A DNA stretch of 64,000 nucleotides from Aphrocallistes beatrix (lineage: Eukaryota; Porifera; Hexactinellida; Sceptrulophora; Aphrocallistidae): NCBI GenBank assembly GCA_963281255.1, contig OY725490.1:2480001-2544000 (forward strand), read 5' to 3'. The notes below the pieces were generated by a model. That model worked only from the letters and a program-made list of their open reading frames with translations, made no database searches and was not told the DNA's origin. This document shows, piece after piece, positions 55,351-64,000 of the stretch. The translations under genes and the position numbers were made by a program. Position 1 is the first letter of the stretch, and every line of letters begins with the position of its first letter.

Positions 55351-55699
55351 CTAAAGATTGCGCATATTTATTTCATCTACAATTGAGCATTTAGTTCTTA
55401 GTTGTACGAATCGTTTAGTCTCGGCAAATGTTGTCGTATTAGTGTTTATCCTCGCAACTTGTTGCTGCAATAACATCCCGACATTTTTACATGATTCCTG
55501 ATGCTCATGAACCCACCTTGAAAGGAAATGTAGCCTAGAATACACACTGATAACTCGAACACAATTGCCTAATAGAACAGTGCACGCAATTAGAAAGTAT
55601 CCGCGAAGTACAACTAGTAGTTTTATGTCTGAAGAGAGAAATAGACATATCATGTAGTTGGATATCGACATTCCCCAAGCAAAATATAGTATTGCTACC
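55351..55699 (-). CDS. Possible last exon of a membrane protein
   Basis: After an acceptor-like TGATTCTATTAG the frame reads on for about 115 residues to a stop. It has two hydrophobic stretches (VAILYFAWGMSISNYMICLF, and GYFLIACTVLLGNCVRVI) and a soluble tail with HEHQESCKNVGMLLQQQ. This could be the end of a multi-pass receptor or transporter. No family was recognised and no upstream exon was found. Confidence 0.3.
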
Positions 55700-55936
55700 C
55701 TAATAGAATCAGTCAGTACAAATTTCAATTATCGACCCCGAAGCAAATTCGCAAAAATTTGTTTCCCCCCCCAAAAAAAATATTATCGTTTAAAGTTAAG
55801 ATATTAAAGGGAGTATATAAACTTTTAACAAAAAAGGTCAAATGGAAATAGTTTTTTTAAAGAATTCTTTGAATATCAGGGCAAATAAATAACAATACTA
55901 TCCGACTCCAGGTTTTAGAGTGGTATATACAGTATA

Positions 55937-56121
55937 CAGTCGACTCCGCTTAATAGGGTCACATCGGCCAGAGAACATTTTGTCCCGATTAAGCGGAGAA
56001 CCCTATTAACCGAAAATATTTTGTATTAGCTTATGTGTGAGAGCTACTCCGGTCCTGCCAAAAGTGGGCCGATTAAGCGGTTGACCCGATTAAACAGTGA
56101 CCCTATTAAGCGGAGTCGACT
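55937..56121. mobile_element. Pogo-like MITE, family P1 copy 2
   Basis: The left end, CAGTCGACTCCGCTTAATAG, is identical to the copy at 23600, with TA before it. The right side has an extra unit (GATTAAACAGTGACCCTATT) before AAGCGGAGTCGAC, and the last bases are lost. Strong similarity to copy 1 suggests recent activity of the family. Confidence 0.75.
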
Positions 56122-56629
56122 TATTATGTTGACAATTTATATTACTCTAAAGGGATAATTTTTCAATTTTAAGTCGTCCTTCTAAAGCTTTGTCGAAATG
56201 TAGTGTTAAAAATGTCATAATTTATTGCATTATTTCTCATTTATTCTAGATGAATATTCGTTGTGTTCATTTCGAACGAATATCCAAATATTGGTACGTA
56301 TATACGTTCAATCCAGCCCAGTTACAAATATCTCCATTCAATCTACGGTGCTAACTAATAACAATACGCAACTACGGCCATTTAGGTGGACACGTGCCAC
56401 CCTAGTTTGTGACAAACAGGAATTGATCAACCCATCATACAAAAGTATAGGACTCGACCACCCAGGCTTTAGATGCTAATTACCCTTAATTTATTAAATA
56501 AAAGTAAATAATGAAAAAACTGAAGCATCTAATTTCATATTATGATAATGTTAAAAATTAACAGAAAATGAAATTTGAAAAAATAAAAGTAATAATTGAT
56601 GCATGAGTAAGCTTATGTGAAACTGAGAT

Positions 56630-57890
56630 TTATAGTTCGTTCACACTTAGATTTGGGATTGAAATGAAGACGACATCGTCGGCATGTTTGGTGATAACAC
56701 ACGTCGTTTCTTGAGGTGCGATTATGGGAGGAAGGTTGGTACATGAGACCGCAATGTTGATACCGATTGAGAGGACTTGGCACGATATATTCGGAGGTGC
56801 TGATATGCAAGGTAGGCCCTTTATAGGAGATAAGGGAGAACTGTTGGGTGATGAAGAGTCGTTTGGGGAAATGGAATTCTGTGAATTGTTAGATTCGTAT
56901 GATACCAGTGAAAGTGTCGGGGGAGCTTGGATGATGTGAGTGCTGCTGGTGTCCGAATAGGTCGGCAGGTCCGAGGAATCGCAATCAGCCCCCGGGAAAG
57001 AAACACGTACTTCGTATTGCTCTGAATCGAAATCGAATTGTGAAGATTCGCACTCTTTCGATGAGTTGTCCGAGCTAGTCGCCTCGTTGCAATGAATGGG
57101 CGAGGTTTGCTGACTATTCTCATGGAAAATGGATTTATAAGCGAATGGATTGGCTCTGGCTTGTCTCACTAGCCTGACGCCCTCTTCCGATTTGGGATGG
57201 ATGTGATGGTAGAACTTCAGATGTTGATACAACCTAAAATAATAATAATAAAATTAGTTCATTCTTTAGTTCAAAACTTTTAATTGTGTTCAGTCACTTG
57301 ATTAATGATGATTACAATTAGCTATTTTATGCCAATGATAAAGCATTAAAAAAGGAATGGAAATTACTTTAGACTCAATAATAATAATACAATTGAACTT
57401 ACTTGTATTCAACGATTGGTCTGTTACAGATCTCTCCGATCTCATTTGTGTACGGGCACAAGAGAACATTTCGAACAGCTTTAGAAGGGCTCTTCTTGAG
57501 ATCTTTCCTGAATCGCTTCGATTCTGCGACGATCTTCACGATTTGGAGACGTGTCAATTCTTTGTGGCACTGCTCAAGGTGTCTGCGTAGGTCGAGGACA
57601 CTCTTGGAGCAAATTCTGCACGGTTTGGGAGATCTCGTGCGAGGCTTGGGTCGAGTTTGGATCTGGTTATTGGCGTCGTTGAGTAGATCCATGAAAGGAA
57701 TGTTCTCGATTGAAAAGCTTTTAGCGGGGGTGTTTTCGTCGTTTATTGCAATTTCACTAGCCTGCAGCGCCAAAAACGAAATGCAATCTTGCTGACCTTG
57801 ATGGTTTGAATCGTTCTCACATTTAATCTGGATGTCATGTTCCGGCTGAGAGAGTTGAATCTCAGACATTTTGTTGAATCCAGGTTCCAT
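56630..57890 (-). CDS. Two-exon zinc-finger protein, 363 aa
   Basis: Exons 57890-57403 and 57233-56630 join in phase 2 over a 169-bp intron (GTAAGT donor, ATTATTTTAG acceptor). After an acidic N-terminus come two probable Zn sites. CRICSKSVLDLRRHLEQCH has CxxC and H-x3/4-C/H spacing. CPYTNEIGEICNRPIVEYK followed by LYQHLKFYHH forms a long-loop C-x8/9-C...H-x4-H finger across the splice junction. Basic stretches (RPKPRTRSPKP, SKRFRKDLKKSPSK) suit nucleic-acid binding. The second half is Ser/Asn/Pro-rich and probably disordered. It could be a transcription factor or a domesticated transposon protein; no named family is recognised. Confidence 0.75.
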
Positions 57891-57904
57891 TGTGGTATGA
57901 AATT

Positions 57905-57970
57905 ATGAAAGTTTCGAAAAATAATGAAAGTTTCGAAAAATAATGAAAGTTTCGAAAAATAATAAAAGTT
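57905..57970 (-). promoter_or_regulatory. 19-bp TTTCGAAA tandem repeats upstream of the zinc-finger gene
   Basis: GAAAGTTTCGAAAAATAAT is repeated three times in perfect tandem with a fourth partial unit, starting about 15 bases upstream of the ATG. Each unit carries the palindrome TTTCGAAA. It could be a leader repeat or a binding-site cluster. Confidence 0.45.
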
Positions 57971-59019
57971 GTGAATTTTTAGTTAGGTGACAAGTAATCA
58001 TGTATACAGTAAAAAACGCTTCCTATTTATATTAGTTGGGGGTCATCTGCGTCTGTGTACTGAGAGAAAGTAGTCAAGTCCTAGCATCAAGAGCCTACTT
58101 GCCTGGATTCCCAGCATACACATCTACGTATCTCAGCAGAGATAGAGGCAATGACTTATCTGTCGTGGTTATGCTTCAATTATTGAGACTGTCTAGATGG
58201 GATCTAAAGAAAAACATGAAATTTATGACCTGCGTCGTACAACGAAATATGTTTTAGCAGTTTAAATCAAGCAATTTTAGTGGAGCAAATCTAAAAATTT
58301 AAGAGTTTTGCCGCTAAACCTACGCAGAGTTGGATGCAGACTCGGATAGACTGCGGAGAGACACAACATTAGTCTTGAGAGAGGAGCTTTCAGATTATCT
58401 AACAAAGTATCGGTTTAATTAGGGGCTACAATCCCGGGATTGACTTTGTTTCTATACAGGGGCGGTCACAGGAATTTTCCAAACCAGGATGAGGCGGGGT
58501 CAAAGAAAAATTTTTTTCTAATCCAGGGATTAATTACAGCTTATACGATTTGTAATATTCGGTACTAAATCGGTTCTATTTATTAACAAAATAAGGATCT
58601 GGTTTCCAAGGAATGATAATACAGTGAATCTGATAAGATACTAGTTTCATTCAACCGCGGTTAAAGCAATTAACAAATCCTTGAAATGAAAAGCAGAGCT
58701 CGGGATTGTAATCCCTAATTATAATGTATGATAGAACAGTTAGCTTGCAGAAGTTACAATGTTACTGTGTAAATATTTAAATTATGTCTCCAGGATGTGT
58801 GTAAGTTAGAACGTGTTTAGCAGAACATGAAACGATGTAGAACTAGCTAGGAATTTGTGTCCACTTATTGAGGTATTTAAATTATCTCCCTGGAATATTT
58901 ACAAATGTAAAACTATTTATTCACAATGGTTTTGATTTTAATTTCCTTATAAACATGAATCGGTTGATTATGCGAAAAAATGTTGTTAACAGAACATTCA
59001 ACAATTTAAATAAAATTTG

Positions 59020-59020
<1 letters not shown>
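57971..59020. other. AT-rich stretch with a hAT end
   Basis: Near 58459 the motif CAGGGGCGGTCACAGGAATT resembles a hAT left end. The stretches AATTAGGGGCTACAATCCCGGG (58419) and CGGGATTGTAATCCCTAATT (58696) form a distant inverted pair around it, perhaps one older element. No gene supported. Confidence 0.4.

Positions 59021-59090
<70 letters not shown>
59021..59090. repeat. (AAT)n microsatellite
   Basis: About 23 uninterrupted ATA/AAT units. Confidence 0.95.
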
Positions 59091-59091
<1 letters not shown>

Positions 59092-59143
59092 GATGTGTGT
59101 GTCTGTATTTACTATACAGCTCTCCTGAAATGAGTTCCTAATA

Positions 59144-59320
59144 CACTAAGTCCTCTCTAATTGTCCACCATTGAGTAATGGGATCCTAAGTGGACAATTT
59201 GAGAACCCTGGACAATTAGAGAATTCGAAATGTGTGTGCACATAGTACTCCTATTCTGGCAAGTGGGTAAATAGAGAACCTGGACAATTAGAGAAGTGGA
59301 CAATTAGAGAGGACTTACTG
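59144..59320. mobile_element. Pogo-like MITE with CCTCTCTAATTGTCCAC ends
   Basis: CACTAAGTCCTCTCTAATTG and CAATTAGAGAGGACTTACTG are inverted, with TA on both sides. Internal GTGGACAATT and GGACAATTAGAGAA repeats occur on both strands. 177 bp, non-coding. Confidence 0.8.
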
Positions 59321-60105
59321 TACCAATATAAAAAATGTCCACCCAAATAAATGAATAACATTATGGATAGGAGAATATCACAAAATTTCGCTTCTAAAAC
59401 AATCGGGACTAAAAAGCATACTCTTAAAGGAACCTCTAAATTTCCACTTAAATAGTGTTGTGCTTTAAATGAAATAAAGAAATGCAACTTACATTAAGCA
59501 TTCATTAAAGAAAATGTTAAATGAATAAAAAAGGAAGATAAAATATAAAAGTTAATTAAATTGTTGGCTCCACACATCTAATTGCTTAAACTTGAGTCAA
59601 ATCCAGCCAGTGGTTCAGGAATAAATGCATCCATATGCTACGTCATTGATTAACTTTTAAGTAGTGGGTGGACCTCACTGTTTAGGCGATAACTTGTCAT
59701 ATCAGAGAGGACATTACTAACACACACACATATAAGACCAGGATACTAGATATATGACCCAATCTCATTGAGGCTGCATAATGAGACCTAAAATGAGATA
59801 TGAATACAAAAAATCAATTTTATACAAAACAAAATGTACTTGGAGCCAAATATTATAAGCACAAGGACACACATTGTTCTCAAATTTCCATACATTTCCT
59901 CTCAATACATCACAATGCATTCACACATCCTGCAGACACTACGTGGATTGAAGTTTAACACGGTACATGAGTCAATGACTTATGGAATGAAGTTACACGT
60001 GATTGATAATGTTGTTTCTTAAGTAGATTAGACAATTAGGTTCGATTTTATCCAATAATACTCGTGTTGGTTGATAAGTAATTCGTTGTTTTTCTCCAAT
60101 TTTAG

Positions 60106-60294
60106 AAGTCTAGACAGTGGCCAGGCTAATAACTACAACAAGTACTTAGTATTTATGGCTCTAAAGAGAGATATGTGTATATCGTTATATCTACTGTCAC
60201 AGTTTACAGAAATTCGAGCACATGATTTAACGCAGAAAATTAATAGAATCGGAAAGGTTATAAATACAATTACTAATGCTAGCTATATTTCGTT
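60106..60294 (+). CDS. Candidate internal exon, unrecognised
   Basis: Between a good acceptor (GTTTTTCTCCAATTTTAG) and a GTAAGT donor, the plus strand is open for 62 residues, including NYNKYLVFMALKRDMCISLY and RAHDLTQKINRIGKVINTI. The helical, hydrophobic-patterned sequence looks coding. No neighbouring exon could be joined; open frames at 59834-60022 and 60871-61104 were considered. Family unknown. Confidence 0.3.
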
Positions 60295-61104
60295 GTAAGT
60301 ATAATAAAAACTAGAGAAATCTGGCAATTTTTAAAATTAAATACACTTGGTTTCTTACAAGAATTCAAGAAATCTGCGTTCATTCGTTCAATCGTAACAC
60401 CTTGGCAATGTCTATTTTTGATTAATATAGAATTTCAAATAAAACAACATTTTTCCCTTAAAATTCAAATGAATTGCGCTATAATGAAGAGATAAACGAA
60501 ACAGATTTTGATAAATCTCTATCAAGCATTAAAAGAATTCTTACACCATTAAAAGTTTTCTCTGGAGACAAATGTTTATCACTGACTATTTGATTAAAGT
60601 GGAGTATGTTATTTGAAATGAGATGGTAAAAGTAAGTAGCTTTATTGATGGGTAACTGATTGATGAGCAAAAGTGCTTCTAAGTTATCGCTATCAAGCTG
60701 TTTTCATGATAATAACTTGATTAGTGCAAAATTATGTAAGTCAATTATGAATGTTGAAGTGTTAAATGTGTATGTCATGTGATTAGTTACACTTGAAAGG
60801 TTGAATAGAATAGAGAAAGGGAGAAAAACAAAGTAAAACTTCTCAGCTTCAGCAAAATCTGGCTGTTGGCATGCAAAATATTGTTTACAACGCAATTGTA
60901 GCTGCATATTGTGTAAATAAATTATCACTTTTAACGCCTTTGACATTAAGTCATATTTGCGCTATAAACGAGATATCAACGATTACTATCGATAGGGTAT
61001 TTCGCTATAGATTTCAAAATTCACATTTAGAAAGCTCGAGAACGAGTATTTCCCGAGTATACAGTAGTAGAATATTCACATTTCGTGTCCTTCGAGTCAC
61101 TTAA

Positions 61105-62480
61105 TTAATAGAGCTGAACTATCCGTATGTCGACTGACATTAGGTTTTAGAGACAGCGCACTTGAATGAAAGGAACTGCATTAGTCTAGGCCCTTGGAAA
61201 ATGCTGGGATAATCTAAAGTTCGGATCATTGAGATCCCAGTAAGCATTTGGCACTAACTAGCATAATACTAGAAATTGGAAACAAAGGAATTGAATCCTG
61301 AGTTATCATCATAGTAATCTCCGTATTTATAAATACAGATACCATACACATTTAATTAATTTTACATTTCAGATTACCTAATTAATTTATTTCAAATCAA
61401 AATATAATCATGGATTTATTCTGACGTGCATCATCAGTATACACGTAATTAATTGTAAATTATGTTAAAAATGACTCGTCTTTCAATCTAACGGTTTGCT
61501 ACTACATATTGATAAGATAGTTAACTCTTGCATCAAAAAGGAAATTCCTTTCATTGTCATCCTATTTTTTGAAATATCAGTCATTTCGCAAAAGGAGTCA
61601 TGACCTGAGATCATGTCTAATGAATATCAAATACTTGAAATACATTTAATTATTCAAGTTTGTATTCTATTATTATAACTTAATCATCAGTCATGACTGA
61701 AGGTCATGACTCTCCTGACTTGGTTACATTCCTGTGGGTTGTGAGGAAACGATATTATGTTAGTTACCAAGCTAGCTTCCCTTAGGAAACAATCATGCTG
61801 GCAATAGATGCTGTTGGTTATATTATAGATTAATTAATTAATTAATTAATCGTCAATATTTGATCAATACAATAATTAAAATTCCAGGGATGAAATGTAA
61901 CTATCAGAGCTTTAAACACTTTTAAATTTAGCCTATAAAGAAGGGAGCTCCGTTACGTGTTCCGTTCAAATTATTGTGAAATAAATGTTTCCAAAGAATG
62001 GAGATAAGCATTAAATATTTATTCAGCATAAAATTCAAGATAGAACAGGTAGATATTTGGTATACAATTTTAGAATATCAGATATATTTAAACTCGATTA
62101 ACGTTTGTGTATGTGTGTATATATACGTATATATATATATTTATATCTGTAACTGCTGATTTTTGACATGTGGGAGTCTTTTGGCTATGGCTCCACAAGT
62201 TCTGACCTCAGATGAAAATGTCGATTCATCATGGAATTATGACGTCATTGTCACCTCTTTTATAATTAGAAATTTCAGTTTTTCGACCATAACTCAGCCA
62301 TTTTAGGTGATAGAAGGCTGATATTTAATAGATTAAAAAATGATTACTCATCAGTCTGTTATGACGTCATCATTACGCATCAAAAATTGAAAAATTGACA
62401 AATTCGGTGATTTTTCGAGCGATATCGATTATAATAGTGAGACAGACGTGTTTAGTAATGTTTTCTAATATATAATTAAT
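61105..62480. other. AT-rich stretch with no supported gene
   Basis: A TTAA run near 61829-61850 and a TATA-type microsatellite near 62110-62145. A conserved-looking GTCATGACT motif recurs at 61596-61712. No exon supported. Confidence 0.4.
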
Positions 62481-62484
62481 TAAT

Positions 62485-62580
62485 GTGAGCCTAGGCGCCC
62501 AAAGGGCGCCTTCGTTTTTGGGTGCCTTCGGCGGACACAAAGTGTCCACCAGCCGCGCAGCGCAAGCAAGCGAAGCGATG
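62485..62580 (-). repeat. GC box of repeat R1, inverted
   Basis: GCGCCCAAAGGGCGCC at the left, then GCGGACACAAAGTGTCC and GCGCAGCGCAAGCAAGCGAAGC, the complement of the boxes at 26941 and 32458. Confidence 0.55.
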
Positions 62581-62639
62581 CTATTAAACTTTATTAATAA
62601 TATTTAAAAGGCAATGCACATCCTCTCTCCCCTATTACA

Positions 62640-62715
62640 GTAGAACCCAGATAATCCGACATTCTTTAAGATTTAAAAATATCGTCGGGTTTTGCAGTCG
62701 AATCTGCAGAGCCTT
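62640..62715 (+). mobile_element. Pogo-like terminal fragment
   Basis: CAGTAGAACCCAGATAATCCGACATTC, followed by GTCGGGTTTTGCAG. It is the same end found reversed in intron 3 of the first acyltransferase gene. Confidence 0.45.
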
Positions 62716-62882
62716 GATTGTATTTTGAAAGGAGCGAATTCTTTCACAGTGAGGACAGTTTTATATCTATATACGTATATTAAAACGCAGCATCCTTTTG
62801 CTTGTTCGAATTAGGCGAACTTGCAAAAACACAATAACAACGACAACAAATTTTAATATCCTTTCTAAACATCAGACCAGTA

Positions 62883-63395
62883 TGAATGGCGGAAATAAGG
62901 TCGCGGGAAAAATTGGGCGCGGAAAAATGGTCGCGGGAAAAATTTGTAGCAAGGAAAATTGGTCTCGGGGAAAAATGATCGCAAGGAAATTCGTCGCTAT
63001 CGTATCTAATGCATAAATAAGAATATAACTGGCATCCCCTGTATATCCATTTTGATTTCGAGTCATAGCGGCGAAAAATCAAGACATCTAGACAGTACAA
63101 GCTTGTACATAAGCTACGGCTGTAGTGCAAAATCCCATGATTACATTATCATTTGCCCAAAATGCCATGATATCACGTGACTACTTTAATTCTCCACCTC
63201 AAAAGCCTCCTTGACACCTGGTTTTGAGCTCCATTCCTCCTTTCAAATGCAACTTCGGCCCCCTCTTCATATTTCCACACTTAAAAGCACCCACTTCTTA
63301 CACATTGTACATACAACTTAGGTTTCCGCGACGAATCTTCCTGCGACGAATTTTTCCCGAGACGAATTTTCCGCGACCATTTTTCCGTCAACGAA
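62883..63395. mobile_element. Foldback-like element with tandem GCGGGAAAAAT units
   Basis: The left side has repeated GTCGCGGGAAAAATTGGGCG / GGTCGCGGGAAAAATTTG units ending AAATTCGTCGC. The right side has the complement, GCGACGAATTTTTCCCGAGA and CGCGACCATTTTTCCG. The arms are themselves internal repeats, as in foldback elements. Open frames across the arms are artefacts. Confidence 0.6.
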
Positions 63396-63415
63396 TAAAT
63401 ATACCTTCTTTAAAA

Positions 63416-63638
63416 CAGGGGTTTTCAACCGCTTTAGAATTATTTCAATCAACAACACTGTGTCATCTAAATCCACAATACAGCTTGCAAATACAAAGTG
63501 ATTAGAAGGTCTAGTATAAGTGACTCTAACCACAATCAAATTTAATAAGAACACCAGACACTAACTCTCAGTAATTACTGTATGGATGTTTAGACAATAA
63601 AGAAGATTTTCCCGCTACCCACTGGTTGAAAACCCCTG
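63416..63638. mobile_element. hAT-like MITE with AGGGGTTTTCAACC ends
   Basis: CAGGGGTTTTCAACCGCTTTAG and CTGGTTGAAAACCCCTG are inverted ends of the widespread hAT type. The flanks CTTTAAAA and ATTTCAAA match at six of eight. Confidence 0.7.
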
Positions 63639-63787
63639 ATTTCAAACGACAATTATGGTTGATCTCTGATATTACCTGATTTCCGTAGTTTTGATGTCTG
63701 AAATGCCACCGAGAATTAAAAAATGGTTCCATTTCAAAGGAAGATACCTACGTAATGAAACAAAGATGTCCTGTTTTTTGTACTTAC

Positions 63788-63840
63788 CGTATTTCCCTGA
63801 ATAAGCGCCGGGGCTTGAATAAGCGCCGGGGCATTTTAGT
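63788..63840 (+). mobile_element. Terminal repeat CCGTATTTCCCTGAATAAGCGCC
   Basis: ATAAGCGCCGGGGCTTGAATAAGCGCCGGGGC is a short tandem repeat at the end of an element. A solo end with the same TATTTCCCTGAATAAGCGCCGGGG lies at about 29098-29124, in the first acyltransferase intron 1. The rest of the element may run past the window. Confidence 0.5.
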
Positions 63841-64000
63841 CCTCTGAACATCATATCAAACTAGTATTCTCAGTAGTGGGATAGATACAGTGCTTTTTGA
63901 AACATTACCTTATCCTTTTTTAATAAGACTAACATTCTCAGTTGTGGCAAAAATAAAAGTGCCAGTCAATGTAGTAACCAAAAAATAGCGGCGGGTCAAA

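Noticed and set aside
56724..57123. Plus- and minus-strand frames over the second zinc-finger exon
   Set aside because: They are shadows of the zinc-finger gene in other frames.
60871..61104. Plus-strand frame with AAYCVNKLSLLTPLTL
   Set aside because: Weakly cyclin-box-like at first glance, but there are no convincing splice sites and the second half is low-quality.
1..64000. Search for CRISPR arrays, bacterial operons, rRNA and tRNA genes
   Set aside because: None seen. Tandem repeats here lack unique spacers, genes are intron-bearing, and no cloverleaf with A/B boxes was recognised by eye.

Overview
This is a piece of an animal nuclear genome: AT-rich, with GT-AG introns, long gene-poor stretches, and a dense load of short inverted-repeat DNA transposons (hAT-like, pogo/Tc-mariner-like and Mutator/foldback-like MITEs). 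The gene set (wax-ester-synthase-type acyltransferases with the HHxxxDG motif, coiled-coil/NHL propeller proteins, a CNBD2-like double cyclic-nucleotide-binding protein, the GATOR1 subunit NPRL2, mitoribosomal MRPS29/DAP3, S-formylglutathione hydrolase) fits an invertebrate metazoan. A sponge or another early-branching animal is my guess only.

Layout. 1-8 kb: possible last exons of unrecognised genes, one clear S-formylglutathione hydrolase (ESD) exon on the minus strand, and clustered MITEs, including a hAT element nested in a pogo-like one. 8.3-9.7 kb: a TATA-promoted two-exon gene for an unrecognised 289-residue Ser-rich protein. 9.7-28.7 kb: mostly gene desert with MITEs, two long hairpins, an isolated 7TM-like last exon and an isolated C-terminal exon. 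28.7-42 kb: two four-exon WS/DGAT acyltransferase genes (both predicted at 491 aa) on the plus strand, each followed by a convergent, intronless NHL/propeller-like gene on the minus strand. This looks like a duplicated two-gene unit, since diverged. Intron 2 of the second copy carries a foldback Mutator-like element that still encodes a PHD-finger exon. 42.3-52.2 kb: a CNBD2-like gene on the minus strand with seven phase-consistent exons (545 aa). Its 5.3 kb intron 5 holds two whole housekeeping genes head to head, NPRL2 (minus, single exon) and MRPS29/DAP3 (plus, two exons). 52.3-53.0 kb: a palindromic GTTATAAC satellite interrupted by a MITE. 56.6-57.9 kb: a two-exon zinc-finger gene. The rest is repeats, desert and a few candidate orphan exons.

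How they work together. The two acyltransferases are probably membrane enzymes making wax esters or triacylglycerol. NPRL2 acts in amino-acid sensing upstream of TORC1 and MRPS29 in mitochondrial translation; they share a short divergent promoter. The CNBD2-like host gene belongs to a family linked to cyclic-nucleotide signalling in sperm and cilia. No operon, CRISPR array, rRNA or tRNA gene was recognised. Exon borders come from reading splice sites and codon phase by eye; no alignment or search was run.
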